Below, one piece after another: positions 52,888 through 60,982 of a DNA stretch of 64,000 bases; position 1 is the first letter of the stretch; each line of letters begins with the position of its first letter. The stretch spans positions 2,010,001 to 2,074,000 of the forward strand of contig NC_010556.1 of assembly GCF_000019905.1 (NCBI RefSeq), written 5' to 3'. The notes beneath the pieces are model-generated. The model was not told the origin of the DNA. It saw nothing but the letters and a program-made list of their open reading frames with translations, and did not search any database. Source of the stretch: Exiguobacterium artemiae 255-15. GTDB lineage: Bacteria; Bacillota; Bacilli; Exiguobacteriales; Exiguobacteriaceae. A program made the position numbers and the translations under genes.

Positions 52888-53196
52888 TTACGCTTCGATT
52901 TTCTCGATGCGGACCTTCGTGTAAGGTTGACGGTGACCTTGCTTACGACGGTAGTTCTTTTTAGCTTTCATTTTGAAGACTGTGATCTTTTTCGCGCGAG
53001 CGTGTTTGATGACCGTTGCTACGACCTTCGCACCTTCTACGAGTGGAGCGCCGACTTTAACATCGTCACCACCAAGGATCAAGACTTCGCCGAATTCTAC
53101 TGTGCTGTCGACGTCTGCGTTTAATTTCTCAACGTAGATCTCTTGGCCAGCTTCGACTTTAACTTGTTTACCACCAGTTTTAATAATTGCGTACAT
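52888..53196 (-). CDS. rplU: 50S ribosomal protein L21
   Basis: 102 residues. [17 protein letters not shown] opens the protein and [22 protein letters not shown] closes it, the L21 signature. The ATG at 53196 has GAGGAGG ahead of it. First gene of the L21-Prp-L27 operon. Confidence 0.98.
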   Translation of the reverse strand: MYAIIKTGGKQVKVEAGQEIYVEKLNADVDSTVEFGEVLILGGDDVKVGAPLVEGAKVVATVIKHARAKKITVFKMKAKKNYRRKQGHRQPYTKVRIEKIEA

Positions 53197-53310
53197 TACG
53201 TGCACCTCCTCTTAGGAACTCAGACTCGCCATCACGGGCAGCGGATGCTTTAAAACCCGGTCTGTGCGGTTGTAGTCATTTGGGTGCTTTCCAAACGAAC
53301 TAACGTTATT
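53197..53310 (-). ncRNA. Structured 5' leader of rplU (candidate L21 leader)
   Basis: A 110-base untranslated leader between the promoter and rplU containing ACAACCGCACAGACCGGGTT and ACTC...GAGT pairing near the ribosome site. Bacillales rplU messages carry a known L21 autoregulatory leader at this position; the match to that family is from memory and position, so the call is tentative. Confidence 0.55.
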
Positions 53311-53311
53311 C

Positions 53312-53341
53312 AGAATACCAAACGATGCTGACTGTTGTCAA
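53312..53341 (-). promoter_or_regulatory. Promoter of the rplU operon
   Basis: Minus-strand TTGACA (53336-53341), 18-base spacer, TATTCT (53312-53317). Confidence 0.65.
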
Positions 53342-53359
53342 TAACGTTCTCCTTTATTC

Positions 53360-54697
53360 TTATTGTCTTTTGACGAAATCGTCACAATCGGCTTTCGTGC
53401 CGGTAAACAGAATCCCCGGTTCGCCTTCTACCAGAAGCAATTCGAGAGGACTTTCGGCAAGAAGCAACGGACTGAGCAAAGCGAGCGGAGCACGCACGAC
53501 CGCCGCCTCCGCATGAGTTGCCAGTTCCATCAGCCGCGGTTCGAGTTGCCGGTGGATGGCAATCCTAGACGGCTGACCGTGATCCCGGGACCGTTCGAAT
53601 AAGGACTTTCCGTGCCGCTGACGCGTCAATTCACATAATCCCATCTTCGTAAAACCGTATACTTCAATCTGTTTTGACTCATGTGCGGCCCGTTCCTTCA
53701 ACAGTTGCGTCACCCGTGTCTGCCCTTTACTGGAACCCCTTAAAAAATCGACGGCAATCATGCCGCTAATATTCCGCAAACGGAGTTGCCGCATGATTTC
53801 AACAGCAGCTGCTTCATTGATTTGATCAAATGTCCGCTTTTGTTCTTTGACGGAAACCGTTTTCCCGCTGTTGACATCAATCACGGTCATCGTCTCGACT
53901 TCTTCAATCAACAGGTAAGCACCACCATCAAGCCAAACGACCCGGTCCAGTGCCTTCTCAATCGCCCGGTCGACCTGTTCCATGACCGGCAGGCGCCCTT
54001 TGATGACCGGACGCTCGACTTGCAACCCCATCTGCTCGAGCCGCTCTTTCTCCGCTCTGGTCGTGACAAGCGCTTCGGCGACATGACTTAACCGTTTCGC
54101 TTCCTGAATGATCAACGGCTCATCCTGTTCCAGCGTCGCCTGCTGTAGCATGTGTTGATGACGCGCACGCAATTGCTTTAATTCCGTCATCAACACTCCG
54201 ACCTCGGCTTGTGCCGCTTCTGTCCGGTATAAAATCCCTTCTTCTTCCGCTACCGGAATCACTTTCGCCAGCTGCTGCTGGACGACGAGATCCAGTTTGC
54301 GGCTGAAGCGTACACGGCGTCCATACGGGAAATAGACGAGAAACCGTCCGCCGTAGGTGATGTTTTGTGTGACTTTATGCTGTTTCGGCGCAGCCCCTTC
54401 TTTCACCACCTGTACGAGTAAGGTTTGACCGACCTGAACGGCTTGGCCGATTGTCGGAACTTCCGGATAACGGCGTAACGTCTCGAGCGTCTCATTGATC
54501 GGTAAATAAAGCGGCGTCCCATCCGTCGCAATCAAAAATGCCGCTTCCAGTGTCGGATGCAACCGATCGACTTTGGCATGCAGCAACGTACCGACCCGAA
54601 TCTCATCCCGCATCCGTTCATGGTACTCGACGACCCGTCCTCCTTCGACCAATGCCACCCGTTCCAGGGACGGAGTCTGTTCACTAATCCATTTCAT
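53360..54697 (-). CDS. rng: Ribonuclease E/G family endoribonuclease (RNase G-like)
   Basis: 445 residues. S1-type RNA-binding domain near residues 35-120, then the catalytic part with the metal-binding aspartates in MTVIDVNSGK and MIAVDFLRG, and EAAAVEIMRQLRLRN between them. The CPxC zinc-link of E. coli RNase E/G is not seen, so the quaternary form may differ. B. subtilis lacks this enzyme; in E. coli rng lies in the mreBCD-maf cluster, near the neighbours here. The second ATG (54697) is chosen because GGAGG is 7 bases upstream. Confidence 0.9.
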   Translation of the reverse strand: MKWISEQTPSLERVALVEGGRVVEYHERMRDEIRVGTLLHAKVDRLHPTLEAAFLIATDGTPLYLPINETLETLRRYPEVPTIGQAVQVGQTLLVQVVKEGAAPKQHKVTQNITYGGRFLVYFPYGRRVRFSRKLDLVVQQQLAKVIPVAEEEGILYRTEAAQAEVGVLMTELKQLRARHQHMLQQATLEQDEPLIIQEAKRLSHVAEALVTTRAEKERLEQMGLQVERPVIKGRLPVMEQVDRAIEKALDRVVWLDGGAYLLIEEVETMTVIDVNSGKTVSVKEQKRTFDQINEAAAVEIMRQLRLRNISGMIAVDFLRGSSKGQTRVTQLLKERAAHESKQIEVYGFTKMGLCELTRQRHGKSLFERSRDHGQPSRIAIHRQLEPRLMELATHAEAAVVRAPLALLSPLLLAESPLELLLVEGEPGILFTGTKADCDDFVKRQ

Positions 54698-54713
54698 CTT
54701 CATTCCTCCATGA

Positions 54714-54754
54714 AAAATAGACTAGAAGCATCAAAACCCTTCTAGTCTATTTTT
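54714..54754 (-). terminator. Terminator of the mre-min operon
   Basis: Minus-strand stem AAAATAGACTAGAAG / CTTCTAGTCTATTTT with T5, between minD and rng. Confidence 0.92.
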
Positions 54755-54761
54755 CCCCATC

Positions 54762-55610
54762 TTATTTCATGCCAAGCATTTTTTTAAGTTTCACGAAAAA
54801 TCCTTTTTGCGGCTGTTCCATGATGTCGAGCAACGGAACAGACTCTCCGAGAATCCGGCGGGTGATGTTCCGGTAGCCGAGACCAGCCCGGTTATCCGGA
54901 TTCATCGTCACAGGTACACCACGATGTGAAGCCGCGATGACTTCTTCATCATCGACGATCAGACCAAGCAGATCAATCGACAGAATACGCATGATTTCGT
55001 CGATATCGAGCATATCTCCAGACGCCATCATATGCGAACGGACACGGTTGACGACGAGCTTCGGTACGATTTGACGTTCCGAGCGCTCCAGCATTCCGAT
55101 GATCCGGTCTGCATCCTGAACCGCTGCTTTTTCCGGTGTCGTGACGATGACCGCTTCATCTGCACCGGCAATCGCATTCATGAATCCTTGTTCGATTCCT
55201 GCCGGGCAGTCAATCAAAACAAAGTCATACTCGAGTTTCAACGAATCAATGATGCCTTTTACCTGTTCCGGTGTAACGGATGATTTATCCTTGGACTGGG
55301 CAGCAGGTAACAGATACATTTCTTCAAAACGTTTGTCACGGACGAGGGCTTGATGCAGTTTGCACTGTCCGGTCACGACGTCAACGATATTATAGATACT
55401 CCGGTTGTCGAGGCCAAGAACGATATCTAGATTCCGAAGACCGATATCTGTATCAACGAGACAAACCGAATGCCCCATCAGCGCAAGTGCCGTCCCGATG
55501 TTAGCCGTTGTCGTCGTCTTACCAACGCCACCTTTACCAGATGTGACGACGATGGCACGTCCCACATGCGTTTTCGCATCTTTATGTACCTGTTCTTTCA
55601 CTTGTTCCAT
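54762..55610 (-). CDS. minD: Septum site-determining protein MinD
   Basis: 282 residues. Deviant Walker A SGKGGVGKTT, DTDIGLRNLD, DCPAGIEQGF and VTTPEKAAVQDADR are MinD signatures; the C-terminal FFVKLKKMLGMK is the amphipathic membrane-targeting helix. The protein starts with about 20 extra residues (MEQVKEQVHKDAKTHVGR) before the usual IVVTSGKGG. The ATG at 55610 follows AGAGGGTGA; GTG at 55619 is less likely. Overlap-free but tightly coupled to minC. Confidence 0.95.
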   Translation of the reverse strand: MEQVKEQVHKDAKTHVGRAIVVTSGKGGVGKTTTTANIGTALALMGHSVCLVDTDIGLRNLDIVLGLDNRSIYNIVDVVTGQCKLHQALVRDKRFEEMYLLPAAQSKDKSSVTPEQVKGIIDSLKLEYDFVLIDCPAGIEQGFMNAIAGADEAVIVTTPEKAAVQDADRIIGMLERSERQIVPKLVVNRVRSHMMASGDMLDIDEIMRILSIDLLGLIVDDEEVIAASHRGVPVTMNPDNRAGLGYRNITRRILGESVPLLDIMEQPQKGFFVKLKKMLGMK

Positions 55611-55615
55611 ATCTG

Positions 55616-56290
55616 TCACCCTCTTTCACTATCAATCGCAAATTGATCCATCCGCGCAAGCGGAACGGTTTGAAGACGAGAAAATTCTACTCCTGTTTCC
55701 CCGACAAACGCACAGCCCATGTCCAGTGCCTGAATCGGCGCATCGTCCGGATCTTCATAAACAAAATCAGAAATTGAAATCCATTTCGGTTGTAAGACAC
55801 TGGCAGCAATGACAGCCTGATGATTCCCGCCTTTTCCTGCATGAACCGTCCCCCGTAACGCACCGAGGCAATAAATACTGCCGGTTGCGTGAACGACGGC
55901 TCCCGGATTGATGTCGCCAATGACGACAATCGATCCTTCAACGTCTACGACATGCCCGCTGCGGGCCGTGCCGCCGAAGTAATGAAATGTTCGTTCCCCG
56001 TACAGGGCTTTTGCTTCATCCTTCGTCAGACACTCGCTGTCGTACCCATTAAATGAAAATGAATCATGACGCGCGACGATGGACTCGACGGCCGTCACAA
56101 CGCCTTCGTCGACATAACGGCGACCAAAGAAGAAGGTAATCGGAACGGCGCGTCCGTTCTCGACGGATTTGTCGGCAAGCGTCAATTCTAAATCGTCAAG
56201 AAATTCATCCACACTGCACCTTTCATTTACATAGACGGCGAGGCCACCACGATGACCTTTCATCGTTACATAACGCTTACGCTCAATCAT
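55616..56290 (-). CDS. minC: Septum site-determining protein MinC
   Basis: 224 residues. N-terminal FtsZ-inhibiting domain and C-terminal beta-helix with GDINPGAVVHATGSIYCLGALRGTVHAGKGG, the MinC hallmark. Activated by MinD to block FtsZ rings near poles. Three bases after mreD. Confidence 0.95.
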   Translation of the reverse strand: MIERKRYVTMKGHRGGLAVYVNERCSVDEFLDDLELTLADKSVENGRAVPITFFFGRRYVDEGVVTAVESIVARHDSFSFNGYDSECLTKDEAKALYGERTFHYFGGTARSGHVVDVEGSIVVIGDINPGAVVHATGSIYCLGALRGTVHAGKGGNHQAVIAASVLQPKWISISDFVYEDPDDAPIQALDMGCAFVGETGVEFSRLQTVPLARMDQFAIDSERG

Positions 56291-56293
56291 GAC

Positions 56294-56797
56294 TCATCCT
56301 CTTTTCTCATCAAATGTGGATTGCACCAGTCGTGTCATCGGATAATACAGCACGATGATCCCAATTAACTGCGCAATGAGACTCCTTGGAATGATTTGTG
56401 TCGCGAGTTCCTTGAAGGGAACACCGACCCCTACGACCGAAGCCGTGAAGAAATAAATATCCAGTTCAAACAAAATAGCGCTGAACGTAAAGGTGACGAT
56501 AATCGTTAATACGTTCTCCTTTACATATTTTAGCACGAAGCTACTAAAAAGCGGAATGGCAGATAGCGCAAATAAATAAATTCCGATGATATCCGAGTAG
56601 ACAAAATCATATAACAGACCAAACAGCAGTCCAAAACCAAGCGCCTGTTCGATTTTTCCGTAACGCCCCAAAAACATCAACGCAATCAGCGTGACATGAA
56701 TGACGTAAGGAGAGCCGTCTCCGAGCGGACCTGCGAACAGTGTTCCTTCCAAGATAAAAAGAAGGAACACGGCGAAAAACAACTTGATGTTATTCAC
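56294..56797 (-). CDS. mreD: Rod shape-determining protein MreD
   Basis: 167 residues, five predicted membrane helices; LALGFGLLFGLLYDFVYSDIIGIYLF-like glycine-rich centre is typical of MreD. Overlaps mreC by 8 bases. Part of the elongasome with MreB and MreC. Confidence 0.92.
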   Translation of the reverse strand: MNNIKLFFAVFLLFILEGTLFAGPLGDGSPYVIHVTLIALMFLGRYGKIEQALGFGLLFGLLYDFVYSDIIGIYLFALSAIPLFSSFVLKYVKENVLTIIVTFTFSAILFELDIYFFTASVVGVGVPFKELATQIIPRSLIAQLIGIIVLYYPMTRLVQSTFDEKRG

Positions 56798-57674
56798 GAG
56801 TGTCCCCTCCCTTGTCGGTCTCAGCGAAAGGTTCCTTCGCTTCGCGCTGGATCACGAAAACGTGACCAAACTGTTCGAAGTCTGCTGCCGGTTTGACGTA
56901 TGCGATTTTCGAAGCACCGTATTGATCCGATTTCACTTGTTCGATCTTACCGACGACGATACCGCTCGGATACTTGCCACCGAGTCCGGATGTCGTAACA
57001 ATTTGACCTTTTTTCAGTTTGGCGTCGTTCGGAATCTTCGTGAATTTCAAAAGATTCGTCTCTTCGTCAAAGCCTTCGATCGTTCCGAAGACCCCTTTTC
57101 CTTTTGTATCGTCAGCGACAGCTGAGACATTGTTCGTCCGGCTTGTATCCGATAATAACTGAACGAGTGAAGTGTAGGCACTTGTCTGAATGACACGACC
57201 GACCAATCCATCTGCCGTCACGACGGCCATGTTGGCTTTCACCCCTTGTTCTTTACCGATGTTGACCGTAACGAAGCGTTGCCACTCGGATGACGTCCGA
57301 CCGATCATTTCTGCCGGTAATAACGTATAATCACGAATCGATCCCTTTAACTTCAACATGTCCTTTAATTCATTGTTCTCACGTTCCAGGTCGCGGACTT
57401 TAACGGAATTTCCGGCATAGTCGCCCAGTCGTGATTTTAAATACTCATTTTCCTTATACACATCGCGCACTTCTTTAACCGAAGTGACCGTATCATCAAT
57501 CCAGCCAATCGGTGTCGCAAAAAGACGTTGGCCAACCCCGACCGTATCGCGGACAAAGCTTTGATACCAGTGGGTTTGGTTACGTCCTTGAAGCGAGATT
57601 CCGATTAAAATCACCAAAAGGAGAAAACTAAGGAGTGTGATGAGCAGTTTTCGATTATTTAAAAATCGCTTCAT
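56790..57674 (-). CDS. mreC: Rod shape-determining protein MreC
   Basis: 294 residues: membrane helix at ~12-30, coiled coil (~65-110) and the beta-barrel core with MIGRTSSEWQRFVTVNIGKEQGV, NMAVVTADGLVGRV and VTSGLGGKYPSGIVVGKI. Periplasm-like extracellular scaffold of the cell-wall elongation machine. Fourteen bases after mreB. Confidence 0.95.
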   Translation of the reverse strand: MKRFLNNRKLLITLLSFLLLVILIGISLQGRNQTHWYQSFVRDTVGVGQRLFATPIGWIDDTVTSVKEVRDVYKENEYLKSRLGDYAGNSVKVRDLERENNELKDMLKLKGSIRDYTLLPAEMIGRTSSEWQRFVTVNIGKEQGVKANMAVVTADGLVGRVIQTSAYTSLVQLLSDTSRTNNVSAVADDTKGKGVFGTIEGFDEETNLLKFTKIPNDAKLKKGQIVTTSGLGGKYPSGIVVGKIEQVKSDQYGASKIAYVKPAADFEQFGHVFVIQREAKEPFAETDKGGDTRE

Positions 57675-57688
57675 CGCTCATCCCGTCC

Positions 57689-58723
57689 TTATCTTTTTTG
57701 TGAGATGCCTGATTTCGAACGCAACACATTCATCATCTCCAGTGATTTACCTGTACCGATTGCAACACAGTCGAGCGCATTTTCCGCAACGAGTGTCAGG
57801 ATGCGTGTTTCATCTTCAATCACAGCATCCAAGTTTTTCAGAAGAGCGCCGCCGCCTGTCAGGACGATTCCGCGGTCCATGACGTCTGCTGATAATTCCG
57901 GCGGAGTCTGTTCGAGCGTATGCTTGACACCGGCTAAAATCGCATCGACTGTATCAGACAACGCGTCACAAATTTCTGCACTTGTGACTTCGATTTGTTT
58001 CGGAAGTCCCGTTACGAGATCACGTCCACGAATTTCCATCGTCTCGTTTTCCGATTCTTCATCAATCCGCGCATAACCGATCGTCATTTTCAACGTTTCA
58101 GCCGTCCGCTCACCAATCATCAAGTTGTATTTCGATTTGATGTAACGAATGATTGACTCGTCCATCTCATCTCCACCGACACGAATCGATTGGCTTGTAA
58201 CGATACCACCGAGTGAAATGACAGCAACTTCCGTCGTTCCGCCACCGATATCGACGACCATGGATCCCGTCGGTTCAGAAACCGGAAGACCTGCTCCGAT
58301 TGCTGCCGCAAACGGTTCTTCAATCGTATAAGCTTCGCGTGCACCAGCGAGTTTGGCTGCATCTTCAACCGCACGTTTTTCAACGGATGTGATGCCGCTT
58401 GGTACACAGATCATGACGTTAGTCTTAGACGAGAATAAGCCTTTTTTCTTCGTTGCTTGATCCATGAAGTATTTGATCATCGTAGCCGTTGTTTCATAAT
58501 CGGCGATAACCCCATCTTTCATCGGGCGTCGTGCCGTCACGTTTCCCGGTGTCCGTCCAATCATGTTTTTCGCTGCATTACCTACTGCTTCAATCTTTCC
58601 TGTATCGGTACGGAATGCGACGACAGAAGGTTCGCGCACGACGATGCCTTGCCCCTTCACATAAACGAGCGTATTTGCCGTACCTAAGTCAATGCCGATT
58701 TCACGGCTAAATGATCCAAACAT
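57689..58723 (-). CDS. mreB: Rod shape-determining protein MreB
   Basis: 344-residue bacterial actin: [52 protein letters not shown] and [10 protein letters not shown]. Organises lateral wall synthesis. First gene of mreBCD-minCD. A TATAAT at 58761-58766 with TTTCCA 16 bases upstream is a plausible promoter. Confidence 0.97.
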   Translation of the reverse strand: MFGSFSREIGIDLGTANTLVYVKGQGIVVREPSVVAFRTDTGKIEAVGNAAKNMIGRTPGNVTARRPMKDGVIADYETTATMIKYFMDQATKKKGLFSSKTNVMICVPSGITSVEKRAVEDAAKLAGAREAYTIEEPFAAAIGAGLPVSEPTGSMVVDIGGGTTEVAVISLGGIVTSQSIRVGGDEMDESIIRYIKSKYNLMIGERTAETLKMTIGYARIDEESENETMEIRGRDLVTGLPKQIEVTSAEICDALSDTVDAILAGVKHTLEQTPPELSADVMDRGIVLTGGGALLKNLDAVIEDETRILTLVAENALDCVAIGTGKSLEMMNVLRSKSGISQKR

Positions 58724-58837
58724 TATTCAAAAAACCCCTCTCTGAGAATACACTTCACTAATTATAACGGAAAAGCCTTCCTTGGAAAGCGTTAAAACGT
58801 TACAGCTTGTTTACAGTTCAATGGTTATTACAAAAGT

Positions 58838-58880
58838 AAAAACGCCTGAGGTCAGGAAGCACAGTTCCCCCTCAGACGTT
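58838..58880 (-). terminator. Terminator of radC
   Basis: Minus-strand stem AACGTCTGAGG / CCTCAGGCGTT followed by T5. Confidence 0.88.
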
Positions 58881-58884
58881 ATTC

Positions 58885-59538
58885 TTACATAAATCCCCGC
58901 TGTTTCATACTAATAAATTGTCCATGTCCGATGACGAGGTGATCGATGCAACTGATTCCGATCAATCTGCCCGCTTCAACCATTCGTTCCGAGACCTCGA
59001 TATCTTCCCGGCTCGGTGTCGGGTCACCGGACGGATGATTATGGACGGCGATGAAGCTTGCCGCCGAACAACGGATGGCTTCCCGAAATATGTCGCGCGG
59101 GTGAACAATCGATGTATTGAGTCCGCCGATGAACAGTGTTTTCTTCGAGATCACTTCGTTTTTCGTGTTCAGATACAGGCAGATGAAGTGTTCCTGTTGG
59201 TACAACCGCATCTCCTCCATCAGCAATTCCGCGGCATCATCCGGTGAGCGGACGACCGGACGGACCCATTTCGGTTCCGTGACGAGCCGACGGCCGAGTT
59301 CCAGTCCCGCCATGATTTGGAGCGCCTTTGCTTTTCCGACGCCCGGTGCCTTCTCCAGTCCGCCGACACCTGCCGCTTCCAGTTCGATCAGCGATGGATA
59401 GATCTCGAGTAAATCTTCGGCGATTTCAAGCGGACACCGGTTCCGTGTTCCGCTGCGGACGAGACACGCTAATAATTCCACTGTCGTCGCCTGTGCCAAC
59501 CCTTTTAATTGAATCATATCCTTTGGCCATTCAATCAC
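58885..59538 (-). CDS. radC: RadC-family JAMM-domain protein
   Basis: 217 residues. N-terminal helix-hairpin-helix (LEKAPGVGKAKALQI) and a C-terminal JAMM/MPN domain with the metal motif HNHPSGDPTPSRED. Despite the name its role in DNA repair is unproven. Between maf and mreB as in B. subtilis; 26 bases after maf. Confidence 0.95.
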   Translation of the reverse strand: MIEWPKDMIQLKGLAQATTVELLACLVRSGTRNRCPLEIAEDLLEIYPSLIELEAAGVGGLEKAPGVGKAKALQIMAGLELGRRLVTEPKWVRPVVRSPDDAAELLMEEMRLYQQEHFICLYLNTKNEVISKKTLFIGGLNTSIVHPRDIFREAIRCSAASFIAVHNHPSGDPTPSREDIEVSERMVEAGRLIGISCIDHLVIGHGQFISMKQRGFM

Positions 59539-59564
59539 TTCATCCGACCTTTCTGTACAAGGAA

Positions 59565-60143
59565 TTACGCGAACATCGGCTCGATTCCAAATGCCTCAAG
59601 ACGGCGGCTGATCGGATTGATGGGCAGACCAACGACATTGTAATAGTCGCCGTCAATCGCTTCGACAAACAGACCGCCTTTCCCCTGAATCCCGTATCCG
59701 CCCGCCTTGTCATACGGCTCGTCTGTCGCGGCATAGGACAACATCCAGCTTTCCGGAATCTCGCAGAACCGGACCGTCGTCGTGACCGTAAACGTCTCCT
59801 CCCGTTCATCCTGTAAAAGGGTCACGCCGGTCACGACTTCATGTGTCCGTCCGGATAACAGCCGGAACATTTCGAGGGCAGCCGGTTGATCTGCCGGTTT
59901 TTCAAGAATCTGCTGATCCAGGGCGACAACGGTATCTGCTGCCAGGACGATTTCACCGGGCTTTGCCACAGCCCGGGCTTTTTTCCGTGATAAATACATC
60001 ACGTACTCGTCAGCCGTCATCGGGTATGGGGCTTCCTCCAACACATCGGCCGGCCGTATCGTATGGGGCACACCAATCTGCCGTAACAGTTCAGTCCGTC
60101 TCGGAGATGCTGAAGCCAGAATCAATGGGTGTTGCGTTATCAT
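59565..60143 (-). CDS. maf: Maf-family nucleoside triphosphate pyrophosphatase
   Basis: 192 residues. LILASASPRRTELLRQIG with the S-R-R phosphate site, LAADTVVALD with the catalytic Asp, and EPYDKAGGYGIQGKGG are diagnostic for the dTTP/UTP pyrophosphatase group. The ATG at 60143 gives the usual start; an in-frame GTG at 60152 has a better spaced AAGGA, so the true start is uncertain by three residues. Confidence 0.94.
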   Translation of the reverse strand: MITQHPLILASASPRRTELLRQIGVPHTIRPADVLEEAPYPMTADEYVMYLSRKKARAVAKPGEIVLAADTVVALDQQILEKPADQPAALEMFRLLSGRTHEVVTGVTLLQDEREETFTVTTTVRFCEIPESWMLSYAATDEPYDKAGGYGIQGKGGLFVEAIDGDYYNVVGLPINPISRRLEAFGIEPMFA

Positions 60144-60206
60144 CAGTATCACGCTCTTTTCCTTCTTTTTCGACCAGTCTTACTGGAATCAACTTTCAGT
60201 ATAACG

Positions 60207-60247
60207 AAAAACAAGTGCCGCTCCGAGTCAGAGCAACACCTGTTTTT
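60207..60247 (-). terminator. Terminator of the type IV pilus operon
   Basis: Minus-strand imperfect stem ACAGGTGTTGCTC / GAGCGGCACTTGT followed by T5, between the pilO-like gene and maf. Confidence 0.8.
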
Positions 60248-60250
60248 TGA

Positions 60251-60982
60251 TTAATTATCTGTAACATCGACAAACGGATCCGATTTAGGTGTCGTCTCTT
60301 GAAGAGGCGTCTGTTTATCCGGAATCAGCTGTGTCAAATCCGGGCGGTAGTAACTTTCGATTTCCACCGTAAAGGACATCATCTCGTCCTCTAATACGAT
60401 CGTCTGGCTTCCCGGACCGGGTTCATCCGGACCTGTCAGCTGAATTTGACGTAAAATCGTAATCCGGTCCGTCCGTTCGATCTGTTTGAGGAAGGCCATC
60501 AGTTCAAGATAGGACGGAGCCTCGACCGTCAAAGAAGCTGGCAGTGCCGTCGCGGTTGTGGTCGCAACCGGTGTCTCTGCCGTCTGGGCAGCTTCCGTCT
60601 CGGATTCTGTTGCCATCGCACCGTCCACGGCAGGTGTCGACTGGACCGGTGAGGCAGGAGCCGCTTCGGTCGCAGTGGCATCAAATGTGATTCCCTGGAC
60701 TTTTACGCCGGCAATCTGACTGGCGGCATTGATCGCATCAATCACGTCATCATTTGCCGGTACGACCGGGACTTGTTTTTGGAGGAAGCTGGATTCAGCG
60801 ACATCCACTTTCTGTTCATTCGCTTTTGCTGCTTCAAGCGCCATCTGCTCCCGTTCGAGCGTCGCTTCGGTTTGATTCATTTCCTGGTACGTCGTATACG
60901 TCGTATAGCCGAAGTAAGAGAGACCGCCGACAATCAGGACGATCGTCAGGGCAAGAAGAATGAGACCACTATATCGTTTCAA
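60251..60982 (-). CDS. PilO-like type IV pilus inner-membrane protein
   Basis: 243 residues: short basic head, membrane helix at ~6-26, coiled coil (~30-65), then a domain interrupted by a low-complexity Ala/Thr/Glu/Pro segment at ~101-150, and a second part with SYLELMAFLKQIERTDRITILRQIQL typical of PilO. Overlaps the PilM-PilN gene by 4 bases. PilO pairs with PilN to align the pilus motor. Sequence alone is weakly conserved; context supports the call. Confidence 0.78.
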   Translation of the reverse strand: MKRYSGLILLALTIVLIVGGLSYFGYTTYTTYQEMNQTEATLEREQMALEAAKANEQKVDVAESSFLQKQVPVVPANDDVIDAINAASQIAGVKVQGITFDATATEAAPASPVQSTPAVDGAMATESETEAAQTAETPVATTTATALPASLTVEAPSYLELMAFLKQIERTDRITILRQIQLTGPDEPGPGSQTIVLEDEMMSFTVEIESYYRPDLTQLIPDKQTPLQETTPKSDPFVDVTDN

